From Pseudomonas sp. PDNC002 (GTDB taxonomy: Bacteria; Pseudomonadota; Gammaproteobacteria; Pseudomonadales; Pseudomonadaceae), in NCBI RefSeq assembly GCF_016919445.1, contig NZ_CP070356.1, forward strand, positions 3,173,501-3,237,500: a stretch of DNA of 64,000 nt. The letters run 5' to 3'. Numbering within the stretch: position 1 is the first letter of the stretch; each line of letters starts with the position of its first letter. The notes under the pieces are model-generated. The model was not told where the DNA came from. It saw nothing but the letters and a program-made list of their open reading frames with translations, and ran no database searches. Positions 27,253-37,957 of the stretch are shown in pieces. Made by a program: the position numbers and the translations under genes.

Positions 27253-27282
27253 AAAGGGCGATCCGAAAGGATCGCCCTTTTT
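27253..27282 (+). terminator. Intrinsic terminator after tRNA-Val
   Basis: AAAGGGCGATCC, GAAA loop, GGATCGCCCTTT followed by T residues: a perfect 12-bp stem. Confidence 0.93.
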
Positions 27283-27365
27283 CGTTCGCCTTCAGGAAAG
27301 TGGCTTGCCCGCAGAATGTCTGGCGGCGCCTGCTATGGTGTCCCTTGCGATGGTCGGAGGTGAAG

Positions 27366-27887
27366 ATGAGCGGTCTGCGATCCTGGTTGTTGCTTGGCGC
27401 GCTGCTGGTGTCGGTGCCGGCTTTGGCGGAGATGCAGGTGATCTGGCCGCAGGGCTGGGAAGTCTCGCGCTCGCCAGTGGATGCTGCGGTCGATGCGCCG
27501 GTGATTCGTCAGCGTGGTGTGCGCGTGGGGGAGGACGGCTCGCAGGAGTTGGTCATGGAGGTCACGCGTAGCCGGTTAGGCACCGTCGCCTCGGTCAACG
27601 TCGAGAATGTCATCGTCGAAATGCGCAAGGCGTTGCAGAAGGACTTCATGCGCCAGGGCTTCCAGGCTGCATGCAGCAAGCCGCTGGATGCCAAGCTGGG
27701 TGGACTGGATGGTCTGGAGGTGCACTGCGGTATCAGTCAGAACGGCACCGAGGTGCTCAAGCAGACTCTGCAGGTTGCGCTGGGTGATGGCGCGGCCTAT
27801 TCGCTGACCTATGCGGCACCGTCAGGGCGCTATGCGGACTTGGCGAGGGAGATCGAGTCGGTGAAGGCTGGGATCAGCCTGCGCTGA
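27366..27887 (+). CDS. Secreted hypothetical protein (DUF4946-like)
   Basis: 173 residues from the ATG at 27366 with GGAGGTGAAG upstream. The N-terminal signal peptide (LRSWLLLGALLVSVPALA) ends near residue 21. The mature part begins MQVIWPQGWEV, resembling small exported Pseudomonas proteins that I associate with DUF4946. Two cysteines (AACSKP, VHCGIS) may form a disulfide. No biochemical role is known to me. Confidence 0.75.
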   Translation: MSGLRSWLLLGALLVSVPALAEMQVIWPQGWEVSRSPVDAAVDAPVIRQRGVRVGEDGSQELVMEVTRSRLGTVASVNVENVIVEMRKALQKDFMRQGFQAACSKPLDAKLGGLDGLEVHCGISQNGTEVLKQTLQVALGDGAAYSLTYAAPSGRYADLAREIESVKAGISLR

Positions 27888-27916
27888 TTGTGTCCTTATA
27901 TAGAAAGCAGAAAAGC

Positions 27917-27942
27917 AAAAGCCCCGCTCATGCGGGGCTTTT
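27917..27942. terminator. Bidirectional terminator hairpin
   Basis: AAAAGCCCCGC, TCAT loop, GCGGGGCTTTT, between two convergent small genes. Confidence 0.9.
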
Positions 27943-27954
27943 CTCGTTTCAAAC

Positions 27955-28179
27955 TCAGGCGGCGACGGTGGCTTGCACTCGCTGGATCACCGCATTCAGC
28001 GGTGCCTCGTCCTGGTATTGCTGGGGGTAGAGGCGCTCGGTGTGCTTGGCGATGCCATGCTCGTTCACCAGGGTGAAGCTGAAGCCGTGCTTGCGCTTGG
28101 CCTGGATGACGCAGTTCAGAGGGGCGAAGGCCGCCGAAAGGGTGCGAATCGCCTCCTGGATGTGCAGGGAGGTTTTCAT
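27955..28179 (-). CDS. Small Pseudomonas protein (DUF3509-like)
   Basis: 74 residues from the ATG at 28179 with AGGGAGG just upstream. The pattern FAPLNCVIQAKRKHGFSFTL ... LNAVIQRVQ matches my memory of DUF3509, a family of roughly 80-90 residues seen mainly in pseudomonads. No function is known. Soluble, with no signal peptide. Confidence 0.65.
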   Translation of the reverse strand: MKTSLHIQEAIRTLSAAFAPLNCVIQAKRKHGFSFTLVNEHGIAKHTERLYPQQYQDEAPLNAVIQRVQATVAA

Positions 28180-28624
28180 TGTCTTGTCTTTCCAAATAGG
28201 TAACGGTCCTATGACCGTTGAAATCGTCAAAAGCTCCGGGTGCGATCTGAATATGCAGAAAACGTGTGACCGGAATATGGCAGCGAATAGAAACTTTAGG
28301 TTCGGGTCGCGTCAGTCTGCGGTGTTGGCTAAAAACAATTGGACTGACGAGTGCGCGGTGCGCTCGGGCAAACTTTCCTGGCGCGGCTGACGTGCTCTGG
28401 AAATGATGCGGAGGATGCGCTGGCCGTGGCCCTGTAGAGCCCAGCTTCGACCCTGGATCAAGGTAGGGAAGTGCTGGGAGGGGCGACCTTGGGTTTGGTG
28501 CTCGCTTTCAGGATTGTATGGATTTCTGTCGCCAATGGCCAGTTTTTATACAGCCGTCGGTCAGAACCATTGCGAGACAGGTAGCAAACTCCGCGGAGCG
28601 GGAGCGCTCCGCGGAAATTCGGAC
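28180..28624. other. Gap without a recognised gene
   Basis: About 445 bp between the DUF3509-like gene and the MvaU-like gene. I see no coding frame with a ribosome site. The only clear element is an 11-bp perfect stem at 28590-28615 (TCCGCGGAGCG/CGCTCCGCGGA), which would terminate the mvaU-like transcript. Confidence 0.6.
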
Positions 28625-28978
28625 TTACTGTTGCAGCCAGGATTCGACGGTGTCGCCGCCGTACTGTTGCTTCCAGGCTTTCAGGGTCTTGTGGTTGCCA
28701 CCCTTGGTTTCGATCACTTCGCCGGTCTGCGGATTCTTGTAGACCTTCAGTTGGCGGGTGCGGCGCTGTTGGGGCGGAGCGGGTTCGGTGGATGGCTGCG
28801 GATCGAGAATGTCGATGACATTACGCAGGTTCATGCCGTACTGGTCCATCAGGGCTTGCAGTTGATCCTTGAACTCCAGCTCTTTTTTCAGTCCGCCATC
28901 GCTCTTGAGTTTCTCGAGCAGAGCGAGTTGTTCCTTGAGTTGGCGTTCGGCTTCGCGGAATTCCGCAAGTTTGGACAT
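28625..28978 (-). CDS. mvaU: H-NS-family nucleoid protein (MvaU/MvaT type)
   Basis: 117 residues. The N-terminal half is a charged coiled coil for oligomerisation (MSKLAEFREAERQLKEQLALL). A Pro-rich linker at ~58-72 leads to the DNA-binding end, which keeps the family core YKNPQTGEVIETKGGNHKTL. MvaT/MvaU proteins coat AT-rich, often foreign DNA and silence it. The opening MSKLAEFR is closer to MvaU than MvaT. The AT-rich island at 37.7-63.4 kb is a natural target, but that is inference. Confidence 0.88.
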   Translation of the reverse strand: MSKLAEFREAERQLKEQLALLEKLKSDGGLKKELEFKDQLQALMDQYGMNLRNVIDILDPQPSTEPAPPQQRRTRQLKVYKNPQTGEVIETKGGNHKTLKAWKQQYGGDTVESWLQQ

Positions 28979-29234
28979 CTAGGTGCTCCCGTGAGGCGAG
29001 GTTGATTTGTTCGGCGTGATTCTCTGTTTTTGTGAATGTTCGCGTCAACTCTGAATATCAATTGTTGCGATTTTTAAAGCACAGTTTAAATGTGTGGAAC
29101 CTTTCGATGGTGGTGATTTAGTTTTGCTCTGCGAGATAATGCGCGAGCTAAATGGGGGGATTAAATCCCTCCCAGGTCAATAAGTCCTTGCAAAATCTGT
29201 GTGCTTTATCGTGGTGCGTGAGTGCGAGTGTTGA

Positions 29235-30068
29235 ATGAATAGCGAGATAGTGCGGTATCGAGTGAATGATTACGAACTGACGTGCCGGGAGGCCGGGCGA
29301 GGCATTCCGCTCGTGCTGGTTCACGGTTCGCTCTGTGATTATCGCTATTGGCAGGGGCAGTTCGAGGCATTGTCGGCGCGCTATCGCGTCATTGCGCCCA
29401 GCCTGAGGCATTATTTCCCAGAGCAATGGGATGGCGAGGGTTCGGGATTTACCACTGGCCAGCATGTGGGAGATGTCCTTGCTCTGCTGGATCAGTTACC
29501 TGGCCCGGTCCATCTGCTGGGGCATTCCCGTGGAGGCAACCTTTGCCTGCGTGTTGCGCTGGCTGCGCCCCAGAGGTTGCGGTCATTGGCAATGGCTGAT
29601 CCCGGCGGCGATTTCTCGCAGGATGTATTCGCACATGCCTCAATCGAGTCGCCATTGTCGCCGATGGAACGTAATCAATTCCGCCAGCAGGCGCTGGATA
29701 TGATTCGAACCGGGCAGATTCAGGCGGGCCTGGAGTTATTCGTCGATACTGTCAGCGGTTCTGGGGTCTGGGCTCGCTCTTCTCGGCAATTTCAGGAAAT
29801 GGCTACGGCGAATGCCATGACGCTGATCGGGCAGGTGCAGGACCATCCAGCGCCAATTGCCTTGGCGCAACTCCAAGAACTGCGGTTGCCGGTTCTGCTG
29901 ATAGGCGGGGCGAGAAGCCCGGAGCCTTTCCCAAGGATCGTTCAAGCGCTGCAGGCGGGAATTTCTGACGCCCGCACTTCGATGATTGCTGGTGCGTCAC
30001 ATGGCATGAATGTCATTCGCCCGGCGACCTTCAATCGGATCGTGCTGGAATTTGTCGATCAATACTGA
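29235..30068 (+). CDS. Alpha/beta hydrolase
   Basis: 277 residues. The oxyanion region is PLVLVHGSLCDYRYW near 25, the nucleophile elbow is LLGHSRGGN near 94, and the catalytic His is in GASHGMN near 256, so the triad looks complete. No signal peptide. It resembles general hydrolases or esterases; the substrate is not predictable. It stands alone upstream of thrS, after a ~250-bp AT-rich gap that would hold its promoter and that of mvaU. Confidence 0.85.
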   Translation: MNSEIVRYRVNDYELTCREAGRGIPLVLVHGSLCDYRYWQGQFEALSARYRVIAPSLRHYFPEQWDGEGSGFTTGQHVGDVLALLDQLPGPVHLLGHSRGGNLCLRVALAAPQRLRSLAMADPGGDFSQDVFAHASIESPLSPMERNQFRQQALDMIRTGQIQAGLELFVDTVSGSGVWARSSRQFQEMATANAMTLIGQVQDHPAPIALAQLQELRLPVLLIGGARSPEPFPRIVQALQAGISDARTSMIAGASHGMNVIRPATFNRIVLEFVDQY

Positions 30069-30314
30069 GTGAAGTCAGGGGCGCCTGCTCGTCAGTCAAC
30101 GAAAGTTGAAGTAACATCCGTCGCCTTGTTCGTCATTCTTGGCGGGCAAGACTTCATTCGATTTCTTCCAGTGATCTACGTCCGCGCGCGAAAGCGCAGG
30201 GTGCCGACAAGGCGCCTGCCACTGTGAGGCAGGCTTGCCCGGCGGGCGACGCTTACTGGCACATCCCAACCCATGTGGCCTTTCGTAGGGGTCACCACTA
30301 GGAGAGGAGGCGCC

Positions 30315-32237
30315 ATGCCCATCATTACTCTTCCCGACGGTAGTCAGCGTTCCTTCGATCATCCGGTCAGTGTGACCGAGGTGGCGCAATCCATTGGCGC
30401 AGGCCTGGCGAAAGCCACCCTGGCCGGCAAGGTCAACGGCCGCCTGGTCGATGCCTGCGACATCATCGACAGCGACGCGACCCTGCAGATCATTACCCCG
30501 AAGGACGAGGATGGGCTGGAAATCATCCGCCACTCCTGCGCCCACCTGGTGGGCCATGCGGTCAAGCAGCTGTATCCGACCGCCAAGATGGTCATCGGTC
30601 CGGTGATCGACGAAGGCTTCTATTACGACATCGCCTTCGAGCGTCCCTTCACGCCGGAAGACATGGCTGCGATCGAAAAGCGCATGGCCGAGCTGATCGA
30701 GAAGGACTACGACGTCATCAAGAAGATGACCTCGCGTGCCGAAGTCATCGAGACCTTCAAGGCTCGTGGTGAGGAGTACAAGCTTCGTCTCATCGACGAT
30801 ATGCCGGATGAGAAGGCCATGGGCCTGTATTTCCACGAAGAGTACGTGGACATGTGTCGCGGCCCGCACGTGCCGAACACTCGCTTCCTGAAAGCCTTCA
30901 AGCTGACCAAGATTTCCGGTGCTTACTGGCGTGGCGACTCGAAGAACGAGCAACTGCAGCGCGTTTATGGCACAGCTTGGGCGGACAAGAAGCAGCTGGC
31001 GGCGTACATCCAGCGCATCGAGGAAGCCGAGAAGCGCGATCACCGCCGCATCGGCAAGCAACTCGACCTCTTCCACCTCCAGGAAGAAGCGCCGGGCATG
31101 GTCTTCTGGCATCCGAACGGCTGGACCGTCTATCAGGTGCTCGAGCAGTACATGCGCAAGGTCCAGCGTGACCACGGCTATGTGGAAGTCCGCACCCCGC
31201 AGGTTGTCGACCGCATCCTCTGGGAGCGCTCCGGCCACTGGACCAACTACGCCGAGAACATGTTCACCACTTCGTCGGAAAGCCGCGACTTCGCTGTCAA
31301 GCCGATGAACTGCCCATGCCACGTGCAGATTTTCAACCAGGGTCTGAAGTCCTACCGCGATCTGCCGCTGCGCCTCGCTGAGTTCGGTGCCTGCCACCGC
31401 AACGAGCCGTCCGGCGCGCTGCACGGCATCATGCGTGTGCGTGGTTTCACCCAGGACGATGCCCACATCTTCTGCACCGAGGAGCAGGTGAAGAAGGAAG
31501 CGGCCGACTTCATCAAGCTGACCCTGCAGGTCTACTCGGACTTCGGTTTCAGTGATGTCTCCATGAAACTGTCCACTCGTCCGGCCAAGCGCGTTGGTTC
31601 CGAAGAGCTGTGGGACCGCGCTGAAAGTGCGCTGGCCGACGCACTGAACGAATCCGGCCTGGAATGGGAATACCAGCCGGGCGAGGGCGCCTTCTACGGT
31701 CCGAAGATCGAGTTCACCCTGAAGGACTGCCTCGGCCGTAACTGGCAGTGCGGTACCCTCCAGTACGACCCGAACCTGCCGGAGCGTCTGGATGCCAGCT
31801 ATATCGCCGAAGATAACAGCCGTACCCGTCCGGTCATGCTGCACCGCGCGATCCTGGGCTCCTTCGAGCGCTTCATCGGTATGCTCATCGAACACTACGC
31901 CGGTCTGTTCCCAGCCTGGCTCGCGCCGACCCAGGCCGTGGTGATGAATATCACTGACAAGCAGGGCGAATGGGCTGAAGAAGTGGTGCGTCAGCTCGAG
32001 CAAAGCGGATTCCGTGCCAAGTCTGACTTGAGAAACGAGAAAATTGGCTTTAAAATCCGCGAGCATACTTTGCTCAAGGTTCCCTATCTGTTGGTTATCG
32101 GTGATAGGGAAGTTGAATCGCAGGCCGTCGCCGTACGTACGCGCGAAGGGGCAGACCTCGGCTCAATGCCGGTCGCCCAGTTCGCTGAGCTGCTTGCTCA
32201 GGCGGTTTCCCGGCGTGGTCGCCAAGACTCGGAGTAA
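30315..32237 (+). CDS. thrS: Threonyl-tRNA synthetase
   Basis: 640 residues, full length. Order: TGS domain ([19 protein letters not shown]), editing domain with [11 protein letters not shown] near 76, catalytic core with class II motif 2 around [23 protein letters not shown] and motif 3 near [15 protein letters not shown], then the anticodon-binding domain. GGAGAGGAGG precedes the ATG. First gene of thrS-infC-rpmI-rplT-pheS-pheT-ihfA. Confidence 0.97.
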   Translation: MPIITLPDGSQRSFDHPVSVTEVAQSIGAGLAKATLAGKVNGRLVDACDIIDSDATLQIITPKDEDGLEIIRHSCAHLVGHAVKQLYPTAKMVIGPVIDEGFYYDIAFERPFTPEDMAAIEKRMAELIEKDYDVIKKMTSRAEVIETFKARGEEYKLRLIDDMPDEKAMGLYFHEEYVDMCRGPHVPNTRFLKAFKLTKISGAYWRGDSKNEQLQRVYGTAWADKKQLAAYIQRIEEAEKRDHRRIGKQLDLFHLQEEAPGMVFWHPNGWTVYQVLEQYMRKVQRDHGYVEVRTPQVVDRILWERSGHWTNYAENMFTTSSESRDFAVKPMNCPCHVQIFNQGLKSYRDLPLRLAEFGACHRNEPSGALHGIMRVRGFTQDDAHIFCTEEQVKKEAADFIKLTLQVYSDFGFSDVSMKLSTRPAKRVGSEELWDRAESALADALNESGLEWEYQPGEGAFYGPKIEFTLKDCLGRNWQCGTLQYDPNLPERLDASYIAEDNSRTRPVMLHRAILGSFERFIGMLIEHYAGLFPAWLAPTQAVVMNITDKQGEWAEEVVRQLEQSGFRAKSDLRNEKIGFKIREHTLLKVPYLLVIGDREVESQAVAVRTREGADLGSMPVAQFAELLAQAVSRRGRQDSE

Positions 32238-32239
32238 TC

Positions 32240-32788
32240 ATTATTAAGCGTGAAATGAGACAGGATAAGCGGGCTCTCCCGAAACCGCCGATCAACGAAA
32301 ACATCACTGCCCGTGAGGTTCGTCTGATTGGTGCTGACGGTCAACAGATTGGCGTGGTCTCCCTCGATGAGGCCCTCCGTCTAGCCGACGAGGCCAAGCT
32401 GGACCTGGTGGAAATTTCTGCTGATGCGGTGCCCCCTGTCTGCCGCATCATGGACTACGGCAAGCACCTCTTCGAGAAGAAGAAGCAAGCCGCTGCTGCG
32501 AAGAAAAACCAGCACCAGCAACAGATCAAAGAAATCAAGTTTCGTCCAGGGACGGAAGAAGGGGATTACCAGGTAAAACTACGCAACCTGGTACGTTTCC
32601 TTAATGAAGGGGACAAGGCCAAGGTATCGCTTCGATTCCGTGGTCGTGAGATGGCCCACCAGGAGCTGGGCATGGAGCTGCTCAAGCGAGTCGAAAACGA
32701 CCTCGCTGAAATCGGCACCGTGGAACAGCATCCTAAGCTGGAAGGACGCCAGCTGATGATGGTCATCGCTCCCAAGAAGCGTAAATAA
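32240..32788 (+). CDS. infC: Translation initiation factor IF-3 (non-AUG start)
   Basis: About 182 residues. No ATG fits the family N-terminus: the first in-frame ATG (32255) would remove conserved residues and has no ribosome site at the right distance. GGAG at 32231-32234 instead points to the ATT codons at 32240 or 32243. An AUU start is the known device by which IF-3 limits its own synthesis in E. coli. Core motifs include [18 protein letters not shown] and [18 protein letters not shown]. It begins 3-6 bp after the thrS stop. Confidence 0.95.
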   Translation: MIKREMRQDKRALPKPPINENITAREVRLIGADGQQIGVVSLDEALRLADEAKLDLVEISADAVPPVCRIMDYGKHLFEKKKQAAAAKKNQHQQQIKEIKFRPGTEEGDYQVKLRNLVRFLNEGDKAKVSLRFRGREMAHQELGMELLKRVENDLAEIGTVEQHPKLEGRQLMMVIAPKKRK

Positions 32789-32848
32789 CCTCCCGGGCAC
32801 TGGCAGGCCTGATGGTTATCAGTTGTTAACGAATGCGGAGTACTAAAC

Positions 32849-33043
32849 ATGCCAAAGATGAAAACCAAGAGTGGCGCCAAAAAGCGCTTCAAAGTGACTG
32901 CTGGTGGCATCAAGCACAAGCACGCTTTCAAGAGCCACATCCTGACCAAAATGACCACCAAGCGTAAGCGTCAGCTGCGCGGCACCTCGCTGCTCGCTGC
33001 TTCCGACGTTCGCCGTGTAGAACGCTCCCTGCGTCTGCGTTGA
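32849..33043 (+). CDS. rpmI: 50S ribosomal protein bL35
   Basis: 64 residues, very basic. [20 protein letters not shown] is the family N-terminus. It precedes rplT by 21 bp, the universal order after infC. Confidence 0.98.
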   Translation: MPKMKTKSGAKKRFKVTAGGIKHKHAFKSHILTKMTTKRKRQLRGTSLLAASDVRRVERSLRLR

Positions 33044-33064
33044 TTTCTGGTAGAGGATAGATAA

Positions 33065-33421
33065 ATGGCTCGTGTTAAGCGTGGCGTGATCGCCCGTCGT
33101 CGTCACAAGAAAATCCTGAAGCTCGCAAAAGGCTACTACGGCGCGCGTTCGCGTGTGTTCCGCGTTGCCAAGCAGGCGGTAATCAAGGCTGGCCAATACG
33201 CCTACCGTGACCGTCGTCAGCGCAAGCGTCAGTTCCGCGCCCTGTGGATCGCCCGTATCAACGCTGGTGCTCGTCAGAACGGTCTGTCCTACAGCCGTCT
33301 GATCGCTGGCCTGAAAAAGGCGGCCATCGAGATCGACCGTAAGGTCCTGGCCGATCTGGCTGTGAACGAAAAAGCGGCGTTTACCGCGATTGTCGAGAAA
33401 GCGAAGGCCAGCCTGGCTTAA
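33065..33421 (+). CDS. rplT: 50S ribosomal protein bL20
   Basis: 118 residues. [19 protein letters not shown] opens the protein and [17 protein letters not shown] lies in the C-terminal domain. In E. coli L20 represses its own operon by binding mRNA upstream of rpmI; whether this occurs here is not visible. Confidence 0.98.
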
Positions 33422-33468
33422 GCCCCACGACAGTTACCGGATCTCGGTCCGGACGTAACGTCACCGAT

Positions 33469-34535
<1,067 letters not shown>

Positions 34536-34569
34536 CCCGCACGACCGTCAACGCATTTAGGAGAGCAGG

Positions 34570-36948
34570 ATGAAATTCAGTGAACAGTGGCTGCGGAGCT
34601 GGGTAAATCCGCAGGTTTCCCGTGACGAGCTGGTAGCTCGTCTGTCCATGGCCGGCCTTGAGGTCGACGCCGTGATCCCGGTCGCCGGCCAGTTAAGCGG
34701 TGTGGTTGTGGGCGAGGTGCTGTCGACTGAACAGCACCCGGACGCCGACAAGCTGCGCGTCTGCCAGGTCAGCAACGGTTCGGAGACCTTCCAGGTCGTC
34801 TGCGGCGCACCCAACGTGCGCCCAGGCCTGAAGATCCCCTTCGCCATGATCGGCGCCGAACTGCCTGGCGACTTCAAGATCAAGAAGGCCAAGCTGCGCG
34901 GCGTTGAATCCAACGGCATGCTCTGCTCGGCCAAAGAGCTGGAAATCAGCGAAGAGAACGCCGGCCTGATGGAGCTCGCCGCGGATGCGCCGGTGGGCGC
35001 CAACATTCGCGACTACCTCGAACTGGACGACGCTTCCATCGAGATCGGTCTGACTCCGAACCGCGGCGACTGCCTGTCCCTGACCGGCCTCGCTCGCGAA
35101 GTCGGCGCGCTGTATAGCGCCGAGGTCAAGCCGGTAGTGGTCAGTGCCGTTGCTCCGCAGATCGGTGAAGTGCGCAGCGTTGAGCTGCTGGCTCCCAAGG
35201 CCTGCCCGCGCTACCTTGGTCGCGTCGTCCGCAATGTCGATCTGAGCAAGCCGACCCCTCTGTGGATGGTCGAGCGCCTACGCCGCTCCGACATCCGCAG
35301 CATCGACGCCGCCGTCGACATCACCAACTACGTGATGATCGAACTGGGCCAGCCGATGCATGCCTTTGATCTCGACGAGATCAAAGGCGGCGTGCGTGTA
35401 CGCATGGCGGAGGAGGGCGAGAAGCTCGTCCTGCTCGACGGCCAGGAAGTCACCTTGCGTGCCGACACCCTGGTGATTGCCGACCACGAACGCGCCCTGG
35501 CCATCGCCGGCGTGATGGGTGGCGAGCACAGTGGCGTCAGCGCCAAGACCCGCGACCTGTTCCTCGAGAGCGCCTTCTTCGACAGCATCGCCGTGGCGGG
35601 CAAGGCCCGTTCCTATGGTCTGCACACCGATGCCTCCCACCGCTTCGAGCGTGGCGTGGACTCGCAACTGGCCCGTCGCGCCATGGAGCGTGCTACCGAG
35701 CTGCTGCTGCAGATCGTCGGCGGCGAAGCTGGTCCGATCGTGGAAGCAGCCAGTGAAGCGGACCTGCCCAAGGTTGCTCCGGTCACCCTGCGTGCCGAGC
35801 GCGTTACCCAGATGCTGGGCATGACCCTGGAAAACGCCGAGATCGAGCGTCTGCTCACTGCGCTGGAGTTCGACGTCCAGAAAGCCGGTGCCGATGCCTG
35901 GACCGTTGGTGTGCCAAGCCATCGCTTCGACGTCTCCATCGAAGTCGACCTGATCGAAGAGCTGGGTCGCCTTTACGGCTACAACCGTCTGCCGGTGCGC
36001 TACCCGCAGGCACGCCTGGCGCCGAACACCAAGTCTGAGTCGCAGGCCGAACTGCCGGCGCTGCGCCGCCTGCTGGTCGCCCGCGACTACCAGGAAGCTA
36101 TCACCTACAGCTTCATCGATCCCAAGCTGTTCCAGCTGTTCCACCCCGGTATCGAGCCGCTGATGCTGGCCAACCCAATCTCCGCCGACATGGCCGCCAT
36201 GCGAGCCTCGCTCTGGCCGGGTCTGGTGAAGTCTCTACAGCACAACCTCAACCGCCAGCAGACTCGCGTGCGCCTGTTCGAAAGCGGCCTGCGCTTCGTT
36301 GGTCAGCTGGAAGGCCTGGTGCAGGAAAACATGCTCGCCGGCGTCGTCTGCGGTGCACGTCAGCCGGAAGGCTGGGCCAACGGTCGTGAGAATGTCGACT
36401 TCTTTGACGTGAAAGCCGATGTCGAAGCATTGCTGGGCAATGCTGGTGCCATCGAAGCTTTCACCTTCTCCCCGGCGGAACACCCGGCGCTGCACCCGGG
36501 CCAGACCGCCAAGATCGAGCGCGATGGCGTGCTGGTCGGCTACCTGGGCGCTCTGCACCCGGAGCTGGCCAAGGCGCTGGATCTCGATCGTCCGGTCTAC
36601 GTTTTCGAGCTGGTGCTGGCCGAAGTGGCCAAGGGGCGTCTGCCGAAATTCAGCGAACTGTCGCGCTTCCCCGAAGTACGCCGTGACCTGGCTCTGATCG
36701 TCGATCTGGATACTCCGGCCGAGTTCGTGCTGGCCAATATCCGTGAAACGGCGGGCGAATGGCTGACGGATCTCAGGTTGTTTGACGTCTACCACGGTAA
36801 AGGCATTGATCCGCTTAGAAAAAGCTTGGCCGTTGGCTTGACCTGGCAGCATCCATCACGCACTCTTAATGATGACGAGGTGAACGCGACTACGCAGAAT
36901 ATCGTCGCCTCGCTGGAACAAAGGTTCAACGCCACGTTAAGGAAGTAG
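34570..36948 (+). CDS. pheT: Phenylalanyl-tRNA synthetase beta subunit
   Basis: 792 residues, full length. The tRNA-binding domain (GVVVGEVLSTEQHPDADKL), B3/B4 editing domain, B5 and the C-terminal anticodon-binding domain are in order. GGAGAGCAGG precedes the ATG. It ends 3 bp before ihfA. Confidence 0.98.
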   Translation: MKFSEQWLRSWVNPQVSRDELVARLSMAGLEVDAVIPVAGQLSGVVVGEVLSTEQHPDADKLRVCQVSNGSETFQVVCGAPNVRPGLKIPFAMIGAELPGDFKIKKAKLRGVESNGMLCSAKELEISEENAGLMELAADAPVGANIRDYLELDDASIEIGLTPNRGDCLSLTGLAREVGALYSAEVKPVVVSAVAPQIGEVRSVELLAPKACPRYLGRVVRNVDLSKPTPLWMVERLRRSDIRSIDAAVDITNYVMIELGQPMHAFDLDEIKGGVRVRMAEEGEKLVLLDGQEVTLRADTLVIADHERALAIAGVMGGEHSGVSAKTRDLFLESAFFDSIAVAGKARSYGLHTDASHRFERGVDSQLARRAMERATELLLQIVGGEAGPIVEAASEADLPKVAPVTLRAERVTQMLGMTLENAEIERLLTALEFDVQKAGADAWTVGVPSHRFDVSIEVDLIEELGRLYGYNRLPVRYPQARLAPNTKSESQAELPALRRLLVARDYQEAITYSFIDPKLFQLFHPGIEPLMLANPISADMAAMRASLWPGLVKSLQHNLNRQQTRVRLFESGLRFVGQLEGLVQENMLAGVVCGARQPEGWANGRENVDFFDVKADVEALLGNAGAIEAFTFSPAEHPALHPGQTAKIERDGVLVGYLGALHPELAKALDLDRPVYVFELVLAEVAKGRLPKFSELSRFPEVRRDLALIVDLDTPAEFVLANIRETAGEWLTDLRLFDVYHGKGIDPLRKSLAVGLTWQHPSRTLNDDEVNATTQNIVASLEQRFNATLRK

Positions 36949-36951
36949 CGT

Positions 36952-37254
36952 ATGGGGGCTCTGACGAAAGCTGAAATTGCTGAACGTCTGTACGAAGAGC
37001 TGGGCCTGAATAAGCGGGAAGCCAAGGAACTGGTGGAGCTCTTCTTCGAAGAGATCCGCCAGGCGCTGGAGCATAACGAACAGGTGAAGTTGTCGGGTTT
37101 CGGCAACTTCGATCTGCGCGACAAGCGCCAGCGTCCCGGACGCAACCCGAAGACGGGAGAGGAAATCCCGATCACAGCCCGGCGCGTCGTCACCTTTCGT
37201 CCAGGGCAGAAACTGAAGGCCAGGGTTGAAGCTTATGCTGGAACCAAGTCATAA
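36952..37254 (+). CDS. ihfA: Integration host factor alpha subunit
   Basis: 100 residues. The beta-arm [22 protein letters not shown] is the DNA-bending loop. IHF bends DNA in integration, replication and transcription. Being beside the tRNA-Pro attachment site is conserved in pseudomonads, and IHF probably assists the integrase of the island next door. Confidence 0.98.
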   Translation: MGALTKAEIAERLYEELGLNKREAKELVELFFEEIRQALEHNEQVKLSGFGNFDLRDKRQRPGRNPKTGEEIPITARRVVTFRPGQKLKARVEAYAGTKS

Positions 37255-37591
37255 CGACGAGCTGCCCCCCATTCCGGGCAAACGCTACTTCACCATCGGT
37301 GAGGTGAGCGATCTTTGCGCGGTGAAGCCGCACGTGCTGCGGTACTGGGAACAGGAGTTCCCGCAACTCAACCCGGTCAAGCGAAGAGGCAACCGGCGCT
37401 ACTACCAGCGCCAGGACGTGCTCATGATTCGCCAGATCCGCGCGCTGCTCTACGACCAGGGCTTCACCATCGGCGGCGCCCGCCAGCGCCTTACCGGCGA
37501 CGAAGCCCGCGAGGACGCTACCCAGTACAAGCAACTGATCCGGCAGATGATTGCTGAATTGGAAGATGTACTGCATGTCCTGCGCAAGTAA
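37235..37591 (+). CDS. MerR-family transcriptional regulator
   Basis: 118 residues from the ATG at 37235, overlapping the end of ihfA by 20 bp. The HTH is [30 protein letters not shown] and the wing holds [16 protein letters not shown]. The C-terminal part is short and lacks metal-binding cysteines. This small MerR protein follows ihfA in many gammaproteobacteria; its ligand is unknown. Confidence 0.92.
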   Translation: MLEPSHNDELPPIPGKRYFTIGEVSDLCAVKPHVLRYWEQEFPQLNPVKRRGNRRYYQRQDVLMIRQIRALLYDQGFTIGGARQRLTGDEAREDATQYKQLIRQMIAELEDVLHVLRK

Positions 37592-37675
37592 CTGAAAAAA
37601 ATGGAAAAAGTACTTCTCCGAAGCAATTGCTTGGGGTATAGTGCGATCCGCTTCTGAGGGAACTCAAAAGCAACG

Positions 37676-37753
<78 letters not shown>

Positions 37754-37764
37754 AAAAACCCTAG

Positions 37765-37798
37765 AAAATCCAGTCACTTAGCGGTGGCTGGATTTTTT
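37765..37798 (+). terminator. Intrinsic terminator just inside the island
   Basis: AAAATCCAG and CTGGATTTTTTT form a stem with an inner CAC/GTG pair. It is placed to terminate tRNA-Pro transcription, replacing the native terminator now displaced to about 63430. Confidence 0.8.
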
Positions 37799-37843
37799 TA
37801 TGCCTGCAAATTTTATAGCTCTTCTGGTTTTTTGGCTTTCTGG

Positions 37844-37863
37844 TTGCCAATTGGTTGCCAATT
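37844..37863. repeat. Two integrase arm-type repeats (left end)
   Basis: TTGCCAATT occurs at 37844 and 37855, 11 bp apart. The surrounding 27 bp recur exactly at the right end (63188-63214). See the right-end array at 63189-63251. Confidence 0.7.
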
Positions 37864-37957
37864 GAGATTGGCTTACTCAAACTCCTGTGATGCATATCGC
37901 AGCAAGTTTTCGAGAGCTCGAGCTCAACGGGGCCTAAAAAACGCAGGGATCAGCGCC

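Noticed and set aside
30096..32066. 656-codon open frame antisense to thrS
   Set aside because: It overlaps a complete essential gene, has no ribosome site, and its composition is that of a mirror frame in GC-rich DNA.
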